64,000 bases of DNA from Hoeflea sp. (GCF_014359905.1 NZ_JACIYP010000010.1:22456-86455), one strand, 5' to 3'; shown: positions 1-9,043, counted from the first letter of the stretch. Translations and numbers: made by a program. Notes: generated from the letters alone by a model not told the origin.

Positions 1-273
1 ATCGGCAACGAGGTCGGCCATGCCAGCCTCCGTGACATCGTCGGTAGGCCGCCGGTCCTCAAGACGCTCATGGAGCGGGTGCGGGGTGGGACCGAGCTGG
101 ATCGCCGCCAGGCCTACCTTGAGGCTATCGCCAACGGTGTCCCCAGTGTCTTTGCGGAGAGACTGCTTGACCCCGATTATGTCGCGCCAGAACCACGCGT
201 CTATCGGCGAAACAAGCCGCCGCGACCAGTGTTGGCCAAATCACGGTCGGCCTTCGTGTACGCTACTCATTGA
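1..273 (+). CDS. C-terminal part of a CDS truncated by the window edge, unknown function
   Basis: Frame 1 is open from base 1 (IGNEVGHASLRDIVGRPPVLKTLMERV...) to a stop at 273; the 70..273 ORF is an internal start of the same frame. Confidence 0.45.
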   Translation: MGNEVGHASLRDIVGRPPVLKTLMERVRGGTELDRRQAYLEAIANGVPSVFAERLLDPDYVAPEPRVYRRNKPPRPVLAKSRSAFVYATH

Positions 274-364
274 GCCAGCAGCGAGCTTATTCGGCCTCGA
301 CCGAGCAATGCTCCCTATCCCCTCTCGGAACCTCCCCGCGACTCAGATAAGGTGAAATCTGCCT

Positions 365-811
365 TCAAATTACGCGATTCATACAGCCGGAAGCTGCACC
401 ATATATTGGGGTGCCGGAGCTAACGGGATAAGCCGTATTGATATTTAATTTTTTACTGACAGATTGCCAAAGTTCAGGTGGATTACTCGCCAATCTAGGC
501 GTCTCGGTGATTAAGTTTAGGCCTACTAGAGCGTATTTTTTGTTATCACCTTTGGCAGAAGGGTGCGCGTAGGTTCCTTGTTCGACACCGATAATTTTTC
601 CTTCTTCGCAAAGCCCCAGAAATGCATTCTTGGGGCAGGGTTTCATTCGTGAATAATTTGGTTCTGTCGAATCAGGTTTGTCCGGCCAAATGTCCTTGGC
701 CGCTTGCACCCACGCTTCTTGAGGGGTTTGCCGAGACTTCGTGTTTTGCAGTGCCTTCGCTGCTTTGATTGCAGCTTCTCCATATTTACCGAAGTTCTCA
801 ACACTTTTCAT
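365..811 (-). CDS. Hypothetical protein, DUF6979-like
   Basis: ORF 365..829 (-), probable start MKSVENFGKYGEAAIKAAKAL; motif CPKNAFLGLCEEGKIIGV; lower GC than flanks. Confidence 0.6.
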   Translation of the reverse strand: MKSVENFGKYGEAAIKAAKALQNTKSRQTPQEAWVQAAKDIWPDKPDSTEPNYSRMKPCPKNAFLGLCEEGKIIGVEQGTYAHPSAKGDNKKYALVGLNLITETPRLASNPPELWQSVSKKLNINTAYPVSSGTPIYGAASGCMNRVI

Positions 812-978
812 CAGTGCAATGCTCCACAATTGTCCAAAAATTTGTATCGGACAGGATAACCAAAATCAGATTGGCTGCAATTCGCGGTGAACTGAAGCCG
901 CCACACCCGCTCGGGCCGCGTGGCGCTGTGGATAATAGCTGCGGCCATGGTCTGGATCGCGCTTGCCCTCCACCCCAT

Positions 979-1419
979 ATGGTAGGGATGGTCTCGTACC
1001 GCCCGATTTCTCTCGATGACACCGACATGCACCCCCTGGCCGACGAAGCCTGGGAAGACGGCTATCCCTTTGTCGAGCGCATGCTGCAAGACTGGAGGTT
1101 GGGCGAAAACCGCTTCGACGGCCCGGGCGCGCGGCTGATCGGCGCCTTCGAGGGCGACCGGCCGATCGGCTTCTGCGGCCTGTGCCGCGATCCTTTCACG
1201 GACGAGAATGTCGGCCGCCTTCGCCATCTCTATGTCGATCGCGGCCATCGCCATGCAGGCGTCGCCAAGGCGCTGGTGGCGCAGGCGCTTGACGGCGCCG
1301 CCATCTGGTTCCCGCGCGTCCGCCTGCGCGCCACGCCGGCGTCGCGGACCTTCTACGAGCATCTGGGCTTCCACACGGTCGACGAGGCCGACGCCACCCA
1401 CACGCTGCGGCTGCGGTGA
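979..1419 (+). CDS. GNAT family N-acetyltransferase
   Basis: ORF with GNAT-type segment LRHLYVDRGHRHAGVAKALVAQAL...FYEHLGFHTVD; start chosen at ATG 979. Confidence 0.75.
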   Translation: MVGMVSYRPISLDDTDMHPLADEAWEDGYPFVERMLQDWRLGENRFDGPGARLIGAFEGDRPIGFCGLCRDPFTDENVGRLRHLYVDRGHRHAGVAKALVAQALDGAAIWFPRVRLRATPASRTFYEHLGFHTVDEADATHTLRLR

Positions 1420-1682
1420 TGCCGGCCGGATCGGCCAGGCCCGGATGGGCCGGGTCGGGACGAGCAGGCACGGCGATGAGGCCGGAGCGCGCCGCCGGAT
1501 TTGCAATTCGAGCCCGTTTCCCGCAAACTGGCGCCTGGTTCGGCCATCAAGCGCCGGGCCAACATTCGCCGACGGCAGCATCTGCGCCGTCAGGGCAGGA
1601 AACCCGGCAGCGGGATGCAAGCCGCACCCCGATCCGTGACAGCACGGACGCGCCGGGACAGACACAAGCATTGGATACACAT

Positions 1683-2120
1683 ATGAGCGAGGCCAAATCC
1701 GGCGACACCGTGCGGATCAATTATACCGGCAAACTGACAGACGGCACCAGGTTCGACAGTTCCGAGGGACGCGAGCCGCTTGAATTCCAGGTGGGCGCCG
1801 GCCAGATCATCAGCGGTCTTGACCGCGAAGTCGAGGGCATGAAGGTCGGCGACAAGCAGACCGTGACCGTTCCGGCCGAAGAGGCCTACGGCGCCCATGA
1901 CTCGGCGAAGGTGCAGAAGGTTCCGCGCAACGCCCTGCCGCCGGAAATCGAGCCGCAGCAAGGCATGCAGCTTCAGGCCCGCACGCCCGATGGCGGGCAG
2001 GTGCCGCTCGTCGTCACTGCCGTCGAGGCGGAGGAAATCACCGTCGACGCCAACCATCCCCTGGCCGGCCAGGACCTTGTGTTCGACATCGAAGTCGTCG
2101 AGATCGTCAAGGCGGCCTGA
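1683..2120 (+). CDS. FKBP-type peptidyl-prolyl cis-trans isomerase
   Basis: MSEAKSGDTVRINYTGKLTDGTRFDSSEGREPLEFQVGAGQIISGLDREVEGMKVGDK is typical FKBP/SlyD-like; start within ORF 1416..2120. Confidence 0.9.
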   Translation: MSEAKSGDTVRINYTGKLTDGTRFDSSEGREPLEFQVGAGQIISGLDREVEGMKVGDKQTVTVPAEEAYGAHDSAKVQKVPRNALPPEIEPQQGMQLQARTPDGGQVPLVVTAVEAEEITVDANHPLAGQDLVFDIEVVEIVKAA

Positions 2121-2135
2121 GCGCACGAGACCTGG

Positions 2136-2160
2136 ACAACCCGGCCAGGTGCCGGGTTGT
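2136..2160 (+). terminator. Perfect 10-bp hairpin downstream of the FKBP gene, possible terminator
   Basis: ACAACCCGGC-CAGGT-GCCGGGTTGT; no strong U-tract follows. Confidence 0.4.
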
Positions 2161-2302
2161 CTGTCCGCTTCGGAAGACAGCTCCTGTCGCGGCCCGCCGC
2201 CCGGGCAAATGGGCGGATGCGCCGGTGGTCAGCCGCGTTTGACTGCACTGCATGCAATGCCTGCATTGCAGTCACGATCAAACCCGTCGACGAGGAGGCT
2301 CC

Positions 2303-2407
2303 CTGGCAACACGGACCATCCGCAATCTCGACGATTCCATCAAGCAGGCCCTGCGCGAACGCGCCGCCCGCCATGGCGTGTCCATGGAGCTTGGAAAAAT
2401 TTCCTGA
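2303..2407 (+). pseudogene. Truncated FitA/VapB-like ribbon-helix-helix antitoxin remnant
   Basis: Frame reads LATRTIRNLDDSIKQALRERAARHGVSMELGKIS* after GGAGG; paralogous to the N-terminus of the next ORF (MASLTIRNLDETAKQRLRERAARNGRSMEEE); ATG appears replaced by CTG and the C-terminus is lost. Confidence 0.65.
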
Positions 2408-2575
2408 ACCGCAGTCTGCCAAGCCAAGCGTGGAGGCATTGCTTCATTCTTTGTGAGGCGGTGCACTGCGCCGATCGCGGTTTCACCCTATTTTCCCGTT
2501 GCTCGCCCCTTTTGCCATTTCGCTCGAACGCGATTAAGGGATTGCACGGCAGCAGATCATCATGAAATATGATTG

Positions 2576-2589
2576 CAATGAAATCATTG
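2576..2589. promoter_or_regulatory. Palindrome, candidate RHH operator
   Basis: CAATGA-AA-TCATTG, 18 bp upstream of ATG 2608. Confidence 0.35.
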
Positions 2590-2607
2590 TGTCTCTGCGA
2601 GTAGTCC

Positions 2608-4083
2608 ATGGCAAGCCTGACAATCCGAAATCTCGATGAAACCGCGAAGCAGCGGCTGCGTGAGCGCGCCGCGCGCAACGGCCGATCCATGGAAGAGGAA
2701 ATGCGGGTCATACTGACCGAACTCGAAGGCGGCGATGAAGCCGGTGAAAATCATGGAGACGACGCGGCACGTGGATCGTTCTACAATCGTGGCCGCGCCG
2801 TGGTCGAGCCGCTTGGCGGTGTCGAACTTGATCTGCCGCCGCGCGAAGACATGGCGGTTTCGCCCCTGTCCACGGTCGGAAAGCCCCTCGCCGGCAAACG
2901 CATCCTGCTCATCCTCTCCGGCGGCATCGCCGCCTACAAGTCGCTCGACCTGATCCGCCGCCTGCGCGACCGCGGCGCGTCCGTGCGGCCGCTGATGACG
3001 GCGGCCGCGCAGCAGTTCGTGACGCCGCTCGCCGTCGGCGCGCTTGCCGCCGATCACGTCTACACCGACCTGTTCTCGCGCGAGGACGAGCAGGATGTCG
3101 GCCACATCCGGCTCGCGCGCGATTGTGACCTGATCTGCGTGGCGCCCGCCACGGCCGACCTGATGGCGAAACTCGCCCATGGCCTGGCCAACGACCTCGC
3201 CTCCACAGTGCTGCTCGCCACCAACCGCAAGGTTCTTGTCGCGCCGGCCATGAACCCGGCGATGTGGGCCCATCCCGCCACCCGCCGCAATGTCGAAACG
3301 CTCAGGCGCGACGGCGTCCATTTCATCGGCCCGATGTCAGGCGAAATGGCCGAATCCGGCGAAGCCGGCGAGGGCCGCATGGCCGAGCCGCTGGACATCG
3401 CCGCCGCGATCGGGGCGCTGCTCGACGATGCGCCCAAGCCGCTTGCCGGCAGGACCGCCATCGTCACCTCCGGCCCGACCCACGAGCCGATCGACCCGGT
3501 GCGCTACATCGCCAACCGCTCGTCCGGCAAGCAGGGCCACGCCATCGCCGGCGCCCTCGCCCGGCTCGGTGCCCGCGTCACGCTGGTCTCGGGTCCGGTG
3601 ACCATCCCCGATCCGGCCGGGGTCGATGTCGTCCGGGTGGAAAGCGCCGCCGACATGCTCGCCGCCGTGACATCGGCGCTGCCCGCCGACATCGCCGTCT
3701 TCGTCGCCGCCGTCGCCGACTGGCGCGTCGCCACCGCCGCCGGCGACAAGATCAAGAAGAAGGAGGGCGAGGGTCCCGCGCCGCTCCAACTCACAGAGAA
3801 CCCCGACATCCTGAGGACCATAGGCCATCACCAGAACCGGCCCCGCATCGTGGTCGGCTTCGCCGCCGAAACCGCCGACGTCATCGGCAACGCGCAAGCC
3901 AAGCTCGCCCGCAAGGGCGCCGATTTCATCGTGGCCAACGACGTCTCGCCCCAGACCGGCATCATGGGCGGCGACCGCAACCGCGTCCGCATCGTCTCGA
4001 AGGACGGCGTCGAGGACTGGCCGGATCTGAGCAAGGCCGAGGTCGCCGAACGGCTGGCGAAGCGAATCGCCGCGGCCTTCTAG
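2608..4083 (+). CDS. coaBC: FitA-like antitoxin domain fused to bifunctional phosphopantothenoylcysteine decarboxylase/phosphopantothenate-cysteine ligase
   Basis: N-terminal RHH antitoxin (MASLTIRNLDETAKQRLRERAARNGRSMEEE...VVEPLGGVELDLPPRED) in frame with CoaBC (GKRILLILSGGIAAYKSLDLIRRL...NPAMWAHPATRRN...ITSGPTHEPIDPVRYIANRSSGKQGHAIA). Internal ATG at 2851 could start CoaBC alone. Confidence 0.9.
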   Translation: MASLTIRNLDETAKQRLRERAARNGRSMEEEMRVILTELEGGDEAGENHGDDAARGSFYNRGRAVVEPLGGVELDLPPREDMAVSPLSTVGKPLAGKRILLILSGGIAAYKSLDLIRRLRDRGASVRPLMTAAAQQFVTPLAVGALAADHVYTDLFSREDEQDVGHIRLARDCDLICVAPATADLMAKLAHGLANDLASTVLLATNRKVLVAPAMNPAMWAHPATRRNVETLRRDGVHFIGPMSGEMAESGEAGEGRMAEPLDIAAAIGALLDDAPKPLAGRTAIVTSGPTHEPIDPVRYIANRSSGKQGHAIAGALARLGARVTLVSGPVTIPDPAGVDVVRVESAADMLAAVTSALPADIAVFVAAVADWRVATAAGDKIKKKEGEGPAPLQLTENPDILRTIGHHQNRPRIVVGFAAETADVIGNAQAKLARKGADFIVANDVSPQTGIMGGDRNRVRIVSKDGVEDWPDLSKAEVAERLAKRIAAAF

Positions 4084-4111
4084 CTGGCAAGGCAGCGCCC
4101 CGGGTCCCCAA

Positions 4112-4277
4112 CCTCCCCCTTGAGGGGCGGTCGGAGAAGCAAGCGCCAGCGCAGCTGATCCGGGTGGGGGTAGGGAGCTGGCCGCGAGCGCTGGCATGGA
4201 CCGTCACGACCGCTCACCCCCACCGGCTCTGCCCGCCCTTTGGGCGGTCAATCGCCTGCCTCCCCTCAAGGGGGAGG
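4112..4277. repeat. About 166-bp element bounded by perfect 16-bp inverted repeats
   Basis: CCTCCCCCTTGAGGGG at 4112-4127 and its exact reverse complement CCCCTCAAGGGGGAGG at 4262-4277. Confidence 0.6.
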
Positions 4278-4284
4278 CAGGAAT

Positions 4285-4422
4285 GCCGGCGTGATCGCCA
4301 ATGCCCAGGCCAAGCTTGCCCGCAAGGGCGCCGATTTCATCGCCTCGAAGGCTGGCGTCGAGGATTGGCCGGATCTGAGCAAGGGCGAGGTCGCCCACCC
4401 GCTGGCGGAGAATCTGTCCTGA
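4285..4422 (+). pseudogene. Partial, internally deleted duplication of the coaBC 3' end
   Basis: Translation AGVIANAQAKLARKGADFIASKAGVEDWPDLSKGEVAHPLAENLS* parallels CoaBC DVIGNAQAKLARKGADFIV...VSKDGVEDWPDLSKAEVAERLAKRI. Confidence 0.75.
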
Positions 4423-4452
4423 TGACACGAATGCTTCCGACATTCAGTGGTT

Positions 4453-5052
4453 CTAGGAATTCTCGATGTTTCCGAGGCGCCTCTTGATCTGCACGTCCGG
4501 CGGAGCGCGCAATGTTTGCAGGATCACGCAACTCCTTTCCGCGGCATCGAGCAACGCGTTCAGATGCAAGTCTGACAATGCGCTTTCGGTCTTCAGTTCT
4601 ACCTCGATGCTCGCGGTTTGAAAGCCGACTGGAACGTTTTCTCCGGTCATCAAGGTCCCCCGTACATCTGCACCAAGACCAACCCGCACTTCGAGATGCG
4701 CCAGCTTGATCGACTTCAGATTGGCAATCATGCGAATGGCGGTATCAAGACAGCTTGCAAGCGATGCGGCGAGGATTTCCCCTGGGCAGGGGAAATCGCT
4801 TTCGCCTCCCACGGCCGCGTGAACGGAGACGGGAATATCCACGGGAATGCCTTCGCCGCAGACGACATGCGTATGGATGGGGTGCTTCGCGGGAACTTCG
4901 GCGTCCACGGTATGGGCGCGATCAACCACCCAGGCAGACCCGGGGGCATCATGATAGTGCTTGCGCAGAGGCATCTGCCTTTCGAGAACTGCAATGGGCG
5001 TCCCGCCGGTGAAGGGCCGGATTTGGTCGAGGTGTGTGCGGTCCATCGTCAT
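4453..5052 (-). CDS. OsmC family protein
   Basis: Core GGESDFPCPGEILAASLASCLDTAIRMIA...SCVILQTLRAPPDVQ; start MTMDRTHLDQ at 5052. Confidence 0.75.
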   Translation of the reverse strand: MTMDRTHLDQIRPFTGGTPIAVLERQMPLRKHYHDAPGSAWVVDRAHTVDAEVPAKHPIHTHVVCGEGIPVDIPVSVHAAVGGESDFPCPGEILAASLASCLDTAIRMIANLKSIKLAHLEVRVGLGADVRGTLMTGENVPVGFQTASIEVELKTESALSDLHLNALLDAAERSCVILQTLRAPPDVQIKRRLGNIENS

Positions 5053-5225
5053 TTGACCGCTCCCCGCCCGGACCCCGGGCCGTCTACATCGCGCTGAACC
5101 AGGCCGTGCGTGATGAATCGGTTCATGGCGAACTCCTTTCCCTGTGAAATCCCCCGAAAACCCGGGCCGGTCCACACAGTGCGCGCGCCGGATGAGGACG
5201 CATACTTCTCCATGCGTAGCAAACC

Positions 5226-5242
5226 ACTACAAGATCCGTAGT
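5226..5242. promoter_or_regulatory. Inverted repeat in the divergent osmC-hxlR intergenic region, candidate HxlR operator
   Basis: ACTAC-aagatcc-GTAGT. Confidence 0.35.
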
Positions 5243-5276
5243 AGTCAGGGACGCGGCCGGCGCGTAGTCTTGATCG

Positions 5277-5981
5277 ATGGAGCACAAAGCCAAAAACAAA
5301 TCGGGAAGCCTGTGCCCGGCTATGGCATCCGCAGAGATACTGGGCGACAAATGGACCTTGCTCCTGCTGCGAGAGCTGTTTCTGGGCACGACCCGGTTCA
5401 GCCGGTTTCAGAAAGCCATCCCGCGCATGTCGCCGTCCATTCTCAGCAAGCGGCTCAAGACGCTGGAGGCCGCGGAGATCATCATTCGAAAGACCGTCCC
5501 GACCGGGCAGGCCGCTGAATACAAGCTCACGCGATGTGGCCGCGAACTTGGCCCCATTGTCGAGAACATGGCCGTCTGGGGCATGCGCTGGCGCAAACGC
5601 AGTATCGCAGCCCAGGATTGTGATCTCGGAGGGTTCATGTGGGATTTTCACCGAACCCTGAATACCCAGGGTCTGCCGGACGGTGAAACGGTGATCCTCG
5701 TGCAGATTTCGGACCGGTCTGAGCTGAATACATGGTGGGTGATTGCGAATGGCGACGCCATCGACCTCTGCCCCGAAGACCCCGGCCATGCCGTGGACAT
5801 CTACCTCACGGCATCGCTGGCGAACCTGATCGCGCTCTGGTTGGGGGACGTCACCGTTCGCGATGCCGTTGACGCCAGGTCCATCTTCCTCGACGGCCCC
5901 AGACATCTGCTGGATTCGGCGCAGGACTGGATGGCGCGGTCCCCGCTGGTTGGAGTGGAGCCTGCGACTTCCACCCGATGA
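5277..5981 (+). CDS. HxlR family winged-helix transcriptional regulator with C-terminal extension
   Basis: CPAMASAEILGDKWTLLLLRELFLGTTRFSRFQKAIPRMSPSILSKRLKTLE is characteristic of HxlR. Confidence 0.85.
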   Translation: MEHKAKNKSGSLCPAMASAEILGDKWTLLLLRELFLGTTRFSRFQKAIPRMSPSILSKRLKTLEAAEIIIRKTVPTGQAAEYKLTRCGRELGPIVENMAVWGMRWRKRSIAAQDCDLGGFMWDFHRTLNTQGLPDGETVILVQISDRSELNTWWVIANGDAIDLCPEDPGHAVDIYLTASLANLIALWLGDVTVRDAVDARSIFLDGPRHLLDSAQDWMARSPLVGVEPATSTR

Positions 5982-6916
5982 GGTTCATCGGCAAACAGGT
6001 CCATAGTGGCGGATCGGGCGGATCATTGACATGGCGTCTGATCTGGATTTTGATTGCGAGGCGCAGATGGCAGGGGATACGGGTGCCCGAATATCATGAA
6101 CCGGACACGTTCGCCGCACTTGAGAAACGCGAGTGGGCCAAAACCGATGTGGCACAATCCTATGCAAAGGTGTTTGCCAAAGCGGCGGACATGGTTGTTC
6201 CATCCTTGGTTGAGGCCGTCGGAGCCGGTCCTGACATCAATGCACTCGACCTATGCTGCGGCCAAGGCAACGTGGCAGCGGGCCTTCTCAAGGCAGGAGC
6301 TAAGGTCACTGGACTTGATTTCTCACCTGCCATGCTTGAGATGGCGCGGGCAGCGGTTCCAGAGGCTCTGTTTGTAGAAGGCGACGCGATGGCGTTGTGC
6401 TTTGAAGATCAGTCATTTGACGCTGTGACAATTGGGTTTGGGATGCCGCACGTACCGGACCCCCCGAAAGTAGTGGCGGAAGCCCGCCGTGTTCTGCGTC
6501 CTGGCGGTCGGCTGGCGTTTTCTGTGTGGTGTGGGCCAGAAGTTGACACTGCTCTTGGCTATGTTTTTGGCGCTATAGGTCAACATGGGTCACCAGAGAT
6601 TGCCTTACCTCCGGGGCCGGGTGCGACGGATTATGCTGATCCCACGCTGGCCTTTTCCGTTCTCGAGACGGCCGGATTTACCAATTGCCGTCAAACTATT
6701 GTCGCGTCCAAGTGGCACGTGAGTGACCCTGGCGCACCCTATGATTTCTTTCTTGAGGGAACAGCCAGAGGCGGTGCTCTCTTGCGTCCGCAACCGTCAG
6801 CGAATGCGGCCGCTATCCGAGCTGCTGTTGTTTCAAAAGTACTGGAAAAGCACGGACAGGGACCTCTATGGGATGTGCCAATTCCAGCGGTCGTGACCGT
6901 AGCGGTGGCTGTCTAA
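5978..6916 (+). CDS. Class I SAM-dependent methyltransferase (UbiE-like fold)
   Basis: ALDLCCGQGNVAAGLLKAGAKVTGLDFSPAMLEMAR ... EARRVLRPGGRLAFSVW; the true start may be further downstream. Confidence 0.8.
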   Translation: MRFIGKQVHSGGSGGSLTWRLIWILIARRRWQGIRVPEYHEPDTFAALEKREWAKTDVAQSYAKVFAKAADMVVPSLVEAVGAGPDINALDLCCGQGNVAAGLLKAGAKVTGLDFSPAMLEMARAAVPEALFVEGDAMALCFEDQSFDAVTIGFGMPHVPDPPKVVAEARRVLRPGGRLAFSVWCGPEVDTALGYVFGAIGQHGSPEIALPPGPGATDYADPTLAFSVLETAGFTNCRQTIVASKWHVSDPGAPYDFFLEGTARGGALLRPQPSANAAAIRAAVVSKVLEKHGQGPLWDVPIPAVVTVAVAV

Positions 6917-7256
6917 ATAATATGAGTGATGTGGGGCCTTCATAAAAGCATTCGCTGCCGTTCTTGCCCCAAGCGGCAGCTTGGCCGCAGACCTAAGTCT
7001 TGCCCGCTAGAATGCTGCACGATCTACCAATGGCCGCTCTGGTGGAGCTGCGCCGCGGCGGGTGAGGACAATGTCAGCAAAGGGCCGAAAACGCCGATGA
7101 TGGCTTGGCGACTAAGCTGGGAAAGCGGACGCTGGCTGCAGCCGAGAGCCGAAGCCATTCGATAGGCGCAATCTCGGGGCTGTCCCCTGCGCCCCCGCAA
7201 GTCGGATTGCAGCCTGACGTCGACACATGAAGCACATCTGCAGACGTGTATTTACT

Positions 7257-8192
7257 TCAAGCGCTGAAGGGGTGCAAGAGCTCAGCTATCCGGCTTCCTA
7301 ACCATTGGTGAGGCGGACTGTTTGAAAACCGACGATGCCAAATCAAACACAAGCGGACCGGATCGACGAGGATGGGGGGCTCGAACACATTGAGATTTGC
7401 TGATTTGGAAACGCGATGTGCGAACGCGGATGGAAGCAAGGCGATGAGGTCCGAACTGGCGACGGCGCGGTAAACTCCGGAGAAAACCGGCAGGGTCATC
7501 ACCACATTGCGTTCGCGCCCGATCCTCGCAAGTGCCTCATCCCCGATACCTTTGGGATTACCCTCTGTTGAAAACAGGACATGCTGTAATTCGCAGAAGA
7601 GGTCGAGCGGCATGACATCGCCATGTGCAAGTGCACGCTCTGTTGTCCTTGGATGAGCCTTCCTGGCAATCACAGAGAATGATGAGCTGAAAACCGGTTT
7701 GCCTTCTGCCCATTCCGGCAACGGCGTTTCCGGCAGCAAAGCAAAATCCACGTCTTGGCTTGCCATGGCGTCGACACGGTCGTCGGGGACCAAATCAACC
7801 AGGTGAACACGCAACGAAGGAGCATGCGCTGTCAGGTATTCGGCCAAGGCGGGCATGAGCATTTCAGCAAAGAAATCGCTGCCCGAAATCCGGAATCTGT
7901 TTTCTGCGGTCGCCGGATCGAACGCATCTTGCGCGCGGATCAGCGCTTCGATACGGCTCAAGACGTCTTGAAGAGGTTCTTGCAGAGAAAGAGCAAACTC
8001 CGTCGCTTCGAGCTTCTGACCGCTGCGAAAGAACAACTCGTCCCCGAGAGAGAGGCGAAGCCTTTTCAGCGCTGCAGATACGGCTGGTTGGGATAGGCCC
8101 AAACGCTCACCCGCCCTGACAGTTGAATGCTCAATCAGCAGAGCATCCAGCACGCGCAGAAGGTTCAGATCGAAAGTAGATAAATTTGTCAT
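7257..8192 (-). CDS. LysR family transcriptional regulator
   Basis: MTNLSTFDLNLLRVLDALLIEHSTVRAGERLGLSQPAVSAALKRLRLSLGDELFFR; start chosen at MTNL. Confidence 0.88.
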   Translation of the reverse strand: MTNLSTFDLNLLRVLDALLIEHSTVRAGERLGLSQPAVSAALKRLRLSLGDELFFRSGQKLEATEFALSLQEPLQDVLSRIEALIRAQDAFDPATAENRFRISGSDFFAEMLMPALAEYLTAHAPSLRVHLVDLVPDDRVDAMASQDVDFALLPETPLPEWAEGKPVFSSSFSVIARKAHPRTTERALAHGDVMPLDLFCELQHVLFSTEGNPKGIGDEALARIGRERNVVMTLPVFSGVYRAVASSDLIALLPSAFAHRVSKSANLNVFEPPILVDPVRLCLIWHRRFSNSPPHQWLGSRIAELLHPFSA

Positions 8193-8286
8193 GATAATCG
8201 CTATCATATAATCTATCGATTTAACAGATTAACGGGGTGCAGGTAGGCTGCGATCAGTTTCGACGATCAGACAAAGGAGGATCAAG

Positions 8287-8754
8287 ATGCAAGATCGCCC
8301 TCGCACCTATAACGTTTTGAATATACTCATGAAGTTTCACGCCTTTCCGTCCGAGACGATGGACAAGTTCTGCTTTGTCGAATGTCTTGTACCCGTTGGT
8401 GCAGGCGCGCCACCGAACCACCACGCGGGTGAGACGGAGTCGTTCTTTGTTGTCGATGGTCAGATCGGTTTCATGGTCGATGGCAAGGAAGTCCTGGCTG
8501 GCCCAGGCGATCACGTTGCAATTCCCGATGGGGCCGTGCACGCGTTTCAAGCTGTTGGAGACAAGCCGGCCCGCCTCTTGATCATCAACGCGCCCGGGCA
8601 GATGCACGACCGGTTTTTTACCGGAATCGGACACCCCCTTCCCGAGGGCCAAACCGAACTGCCGGAACCTGGCGAGCCGGATATTCCATCAGTATTGGCC
8701 ATCGCGGAGGAAGTGGGCATGACATTTGTGGCTCCGGATGAAGAGCGTGCCTAA
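8287..8754 (+). CDS. Cupin domain protein
   Basis: GAPPNHHAGETESFFVVDGQIGFMVDGKEVLAGPGDHVAIPDGAVHAFQ; divergent from the LysR gene. Confidence 0.85.
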   Translation: MQDRPRTYNVLNILMKFHAFPSETMDKFCFVECLVPVGAGAPPNHHAGETESFFVVDGQIGFMVDGKEVLAGPGDHVAIPDGAVHAFQAVGDKPARLLIINAPGQMHDRFFTGIGHPLPEGQTELPEPGEPDIPSVLAIAEEVGMTFVAPDEERA

Positions 8755-9043
8755 CGCGGCCCACGAACAGAAAGCAAGACAGGTGCGGGGCGCAAACAGC
8801 GCCCGCGCTTAAACTATCCAGACATGTGAAAGTCGGCCCCGTCCACTCTGCCGCCATCCGCTCGTCGAAAATGCTGCGCGATGCACGAATGGATGGTCAA
8901 ACGGGCCGCGCAGCATCAAAACGGGCGGTTGTTGAATGGCAGCTTGCGCCATAAGCGACCACGGCAATCGCAGAACATAAGTCCGAGCCAGGTCTCAAGC
9001 CGCCGGACGGGCATCCACGGCTGTCTTCAGCGCACGTTCGCCG

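Noticed and set aside
6926-7250. Possible transposase or repeat remnant downstream of the methyltransferase
   Set aside because: Translations in all frames lack recognisable motifs; resemblance to dispersed intergenic repeats is only impressionistic.
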